From SCGC-AAA076-P13 sp905478035 (GTDB taxonomy: Bacteria > Pseudomonadota > Gammaproteobacteria > Magnimaribacterales > D2472), in the NCBI GenBank assembly GCA_943846785.1, contig OX044367.1, forward strand, positions 372,001 through 436,000: a DNA stretch of 64,000 nt, given 5' to 3'. The position numbers and the translations under genes were made by a program. Shown one piece after another: positions 62,093 to 64,000 of the stretch (positions within the stretch are counted from its first letter, which is position 1; every line of letters starts with the position of its first letter). The notes below the pieces were generated by a model. It ran no database searches. It was not told where the DNA came from and worked only from the letters and a program-made list of their open reading frames with translations.

Positions 62093-63431
62093 TTTTCAAG
62101 AACTCACCTTCAAGGTAATTAATAGTATGTTTATTTTCTTTAAATATTTTGTCTTGAAGAATTTTCTGATGAAGAGGATGATTGGTTTTAATTCCTTCAA
62201 TAAAAAATTCATCAAGCGCACTAAGCATTCTCTTTATAGCAGAGCTCCTTGAGTTTGCCTGTGTGATAATCTTGGCCAATAATGAATCATAATAAGGCGG
62301 TACCTTATATCCTCCGTAAATATGAGAATCGTACCTTATTCCAAAGCCACCAGCTGTATGCATCTTTGTTATTGTTCCTGGAGATGGTTGAAAGGTCTCA
62401 GGATCTTCTGCATTAATTCTGCATTCTAGAGAATGGCCATGAAAGCTTATATCATTTTGATCTAGTTCAATTGGCATTTCTAGAGCTATTCTGAGCTGAG
62501 CCTTAACTAAATCAAATCCTGTTATCATTTCAGTTACTGGATGCTCTACTTGAATTCTTGTATTCATTTCTATGAAATAAAATTGATCTTTTTCATATAG
62601 GAATTCAATAGTACCTACTCCTTCATATTTAATTTCTTCACATAAATTTACACATGCCTTAAGAGTTTTTTCTAGGGAGTCTTCATTGATATTAAGGGCT
62701 GGTGCTTCTTCAATTATTTTTTGATGTCTTCTTTGCATGCTGCAATCCCTAGTGCCTAAGTGAATTGCTTTTCCTTTTCCATCACCAACTATTTGAACTT
62801 CTATATGTCTAGGATTTGCAATAAATTTTTCAAGATATATTGTTTCATTTCCAAATCCATTTTTTGCTTCTTGTTTTGTTATTTCTGCATGACCGATTAA
62901 ATCCTCTTCTCTTTCAACAACACGCATACCTCTTCCACCACCACCAGCAGTTGCCTTAATCATAATCGGGTAACCTATATCCCTAGCAATTTTTTTAAAT
63001 TCTTCATTATCAGATGGAATTTCATCCTTAAAACCAGGGACAATTTGGATTCCAGAATTTTCAGCTAAAGTTTTTGCAGTAATTTTATCACCCATCTTAT
63101 GAATGGTATCTGAGGTTGGACCAATAAATTTGAAACCACTTTTTTCGCACATTTCAGCAAAATTATGATCTTCAGCAAGAAAGCCATAACCAGGATATAT
63201 TGCATTTGCACTAGTAAGTTCAGCAGCTGAAAGAATTGCCGGAATATTTAAATAGCTTTCTGATGGTGAAGCTGGTCCAATGCAAACAGTTTCATCAGAA
63301 AATTTTAGATGTTTTAAATCTTTATCAGCTTCAGAGTATACAGAAACTGTTGAGATGCCTAGCTCTTTACAAGCTCTGATAGCTCGAAGAGCAATCTCGC
63401 CGCGATTGGCAATGAGAACTTTGTAACTCAT
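62082..63431 (-). CDS. accC: biotin carboxylase subunit of acetyl-CoA carboxylase
   Basis: AccC carboxylates biotin on AccB with ATP and bicarbonate, the first step of fatty-acid synthesis. The 449-aa ATP-grasp protein has KVLIANRGEIALRAIRACKELG, the ATP loop MIKATAGGGGRGMRVV, GTRDCSMQRRHQKIIEEAPA, FIEMNTRIQVEHPVTEMITG and ECRINAEDPETFQPSPG. It lies 1 bp past accB. Confidence 0.97.
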   Translation of the reverse strand: MSYKVLIANRGEIALRAIRACKELGISTVSVYSEADKDLKHLKFSDETVCIGPASPSESYLNIPAILSAAELTSANAIYPGYGFLAEDHNFAEMCEKSGFKFIGPTSDTIHKMGDKITAKTLAENSGIQIVPGFKDEIPSDNEEFKKIARDIGYPIMIKATAGGGGRGMRVVEREEDLIGHAEITKQEAKNGFGNETIYLEKFIANPRHIEVQIVGDGKGKAIHLGTRDCSMQRRHQKIIEEAPALNINEDSLEKTLKACVNLCEEIKYEGVGTIEFLYEKDQFYFIEMNTRIQVEHPVTEMITGFDLVKAQLRIALEMPIELDQNDISFHGHSLECRINAEDPETFQPSPGTITKMHTAGGFGIRYDSHIYGGYKVPPYYDSLLAKIITQANSRSSAIKRMLSALDEFFIEGIKTNHPLHQKILQDKIFKENKHTINYLEGEFLKNET

Positions 63432-63432
63432 T

Positions 63433-63876
63433 TTAATTAATGGTTATAATTTTTTGTCCATACTCTACTGGACTTCCATCTTCGACATCAATACTAGTAA
63501 TTTTCCCATCAAATTCTGACTTTATTTCATTCATCATTTTCATGGCTTCAATAATGCATAGTATGTCACCAACTTTAACTATATCTCCAACTTTTATGAA
63601 AGGATCTTTATCCGGGCTAGGGCTTCTATAAAAGGTTCCAACTATTGGTGATGTGACAGCTTGACCAGAAATATTTTCTTTATCAATCACCTCGTCATCA
63701 TTTTTCTGAGATACCACTGATTCATGTTTAGTGATAATTGGAGTTGATACAAACTCTTGATGAGAACCATTGTTTCTTGAAATTCTTACAGACTCATCTC
63801 CCTGACTTACCTCAATTTCCTTGAGATCAGATTCTTGCAGCATCTCAATAAGCTTTTTAATTTTTCTAATATCCAT
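63433..63876 (-). CDS. accB: biotin carboxyl carrier protein
   Basis: AccB carries biotin between the carboxylase and carboxyltransferase. The 147-aa protein has an N-terminal MDIRKIKKLIEMLQESDLKEIEV, a flexible linker, and a biotinyl domain with GTFYRSPSPDKDPFIKVGD and the biotinylated K113 in IIEAMKMMNEIKSE. It starts directly after aroQ and precedes accC. Confidence 0.97.
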   Translation of the reverse strand: MDIRKIKKLIEMLQESDLKEIEVSQGDESVRISRNNGSHQEFVSTPIITKHESVVSQKNDDEVIDKENISGQAVTSPIVGTFYRSPSPDKDPFIKVGDIVKVGDILCIIEAMKMMNEIKSEFDGKITSIDVEDGSPVEYGQKIITIN

Positions 63877-64000
63877 TTATTTACCTCTGTATTTTAATAT
63901 TCCTTTTGTAATAGCCTCTTCATATCCTTTAACTCCAATCCCTGTAATAACTTCCTCAGCAATATCTGATAAATATGAAAAATGCCTAAAATCTTCTCTT
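63877..64000 (-). CDS. aroQ: 3-dehydroquinate dehydratase type II, C-terminal fragment
   Basis: Forty codons precede the TAA at 63877-63879. The frame reads REDFRHFSYLSDIAEEVITG, then IGVKGYEEAI and ILKYRGK. That fits the AroQ end (REPFRHHSYFSDIA..VI.GLG..GY.LAL). AroQ dehydrates 3-dehydroquinate in the shikimate pathway. The order aroQ-accB-accC is common in gammaproteobacteria. The rest lies beyond the window. Confidence 0.9.
   Translation of the reverse strand, partial: REDFRHFSYLSDIAEEVITGIGVKGYEEAITKGILKYRGK

Overview
The window is an AT-rich, very compact marine gammaproteobacterial chromosome segment, and the gene content points to the SAR86 clade. The strongest marker is a green-absorbing proteorhodopsin at 38340-39089; as far as I recall its protein sequence, it matches the original SAR86 proteorhodopsin from BAC EBAC31A08. 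Most of the rest is housekeeping in gammaproteobacterial gene orders: nnrD-tsaE-amidase, dksA-pcnB, erpA-anmK-M23 peptidase-tyrS, rsfS-rlmH-mrdA-rodA-mltB-dacC, holA-lptE-leuS and aroQ-accB-accC. Intergenic spaces are small and several convergent gene pairs overlap at their stop codons.

Layout. 1-22437: end of priA, amidase/tsaE/nnrD, a membrane-anchored beta-propeller protein, an alpha/beta hydrolase, a Nudix and metallo-beta-lactamase pair, acs, a deoxynucleoside kinase, pcnB, dksA with a Lys/Ala repeat tail, a PfkB kinase, heme genes hemL and hemG, erpA, anmK, an M23 peptidase, tyrS, an FKBP lipoprotein and a prolyl oligopeptidase. 22553-26899: a tRNA-Ile(GAT) gene followed by two tandem insertions. 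26934-38273: YugP-type peptidase, MATE exporter, a TPP-riboswitch operon for thiamine uptake (TonB receptor, PnuT, thiamine-kinase-like protein), NAD-dependent formate dehydrogenase, nitronate monooxygenase, two SDR enzymes and an acyl-CoA ligase. 38340-50519: proteorhodopsin, coaD, mutM, tolC, parE-parC, argD, PPi-type phosphofructokinase and mpl. 50506-64000: the rod-shape/peptidoglycan operon, holA-lptE-leuS and the biotin carboxylase genes.

The most unusual part is 22585-26899. A 46-bp copy of the tRNA-Ile 3' end occurs three times (22585, 23113, 26854). Between the copies lie a 528-bp unit and a 3741-bp unit that share a ~100-bp left end and a 178-bp right end, the latter about 97% identical between units. 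Neither unit contains a recognisable integrase. The small unit carries one 48-aa ORF. The large one carries a type II restriction-modification pair and several small unknown ORFs. The shared right end looks like an expression cassette as well as a recombination end: it holds a sigma70-like promoter, a palindrome between -35 and -10, a structured leader and a Shine-Dalgarno sequence, all facing the cargo. I read these units as non-autonomous, tRNA-targeting integrative elements mobilised in trans.

Several genes are interrupted by single-base indels (tsaE, the acyl-CoA ligase, the cytosine methyltransferase three times, a small ORF twice, possibly the restriction enzyme N-terminus). Nearly all are one extra base, often in a homopolymer. 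Their density is much higher inside the 3.7-kb element than outside, so either the element is decaying or this stretch carries sequencing or assembly errors.
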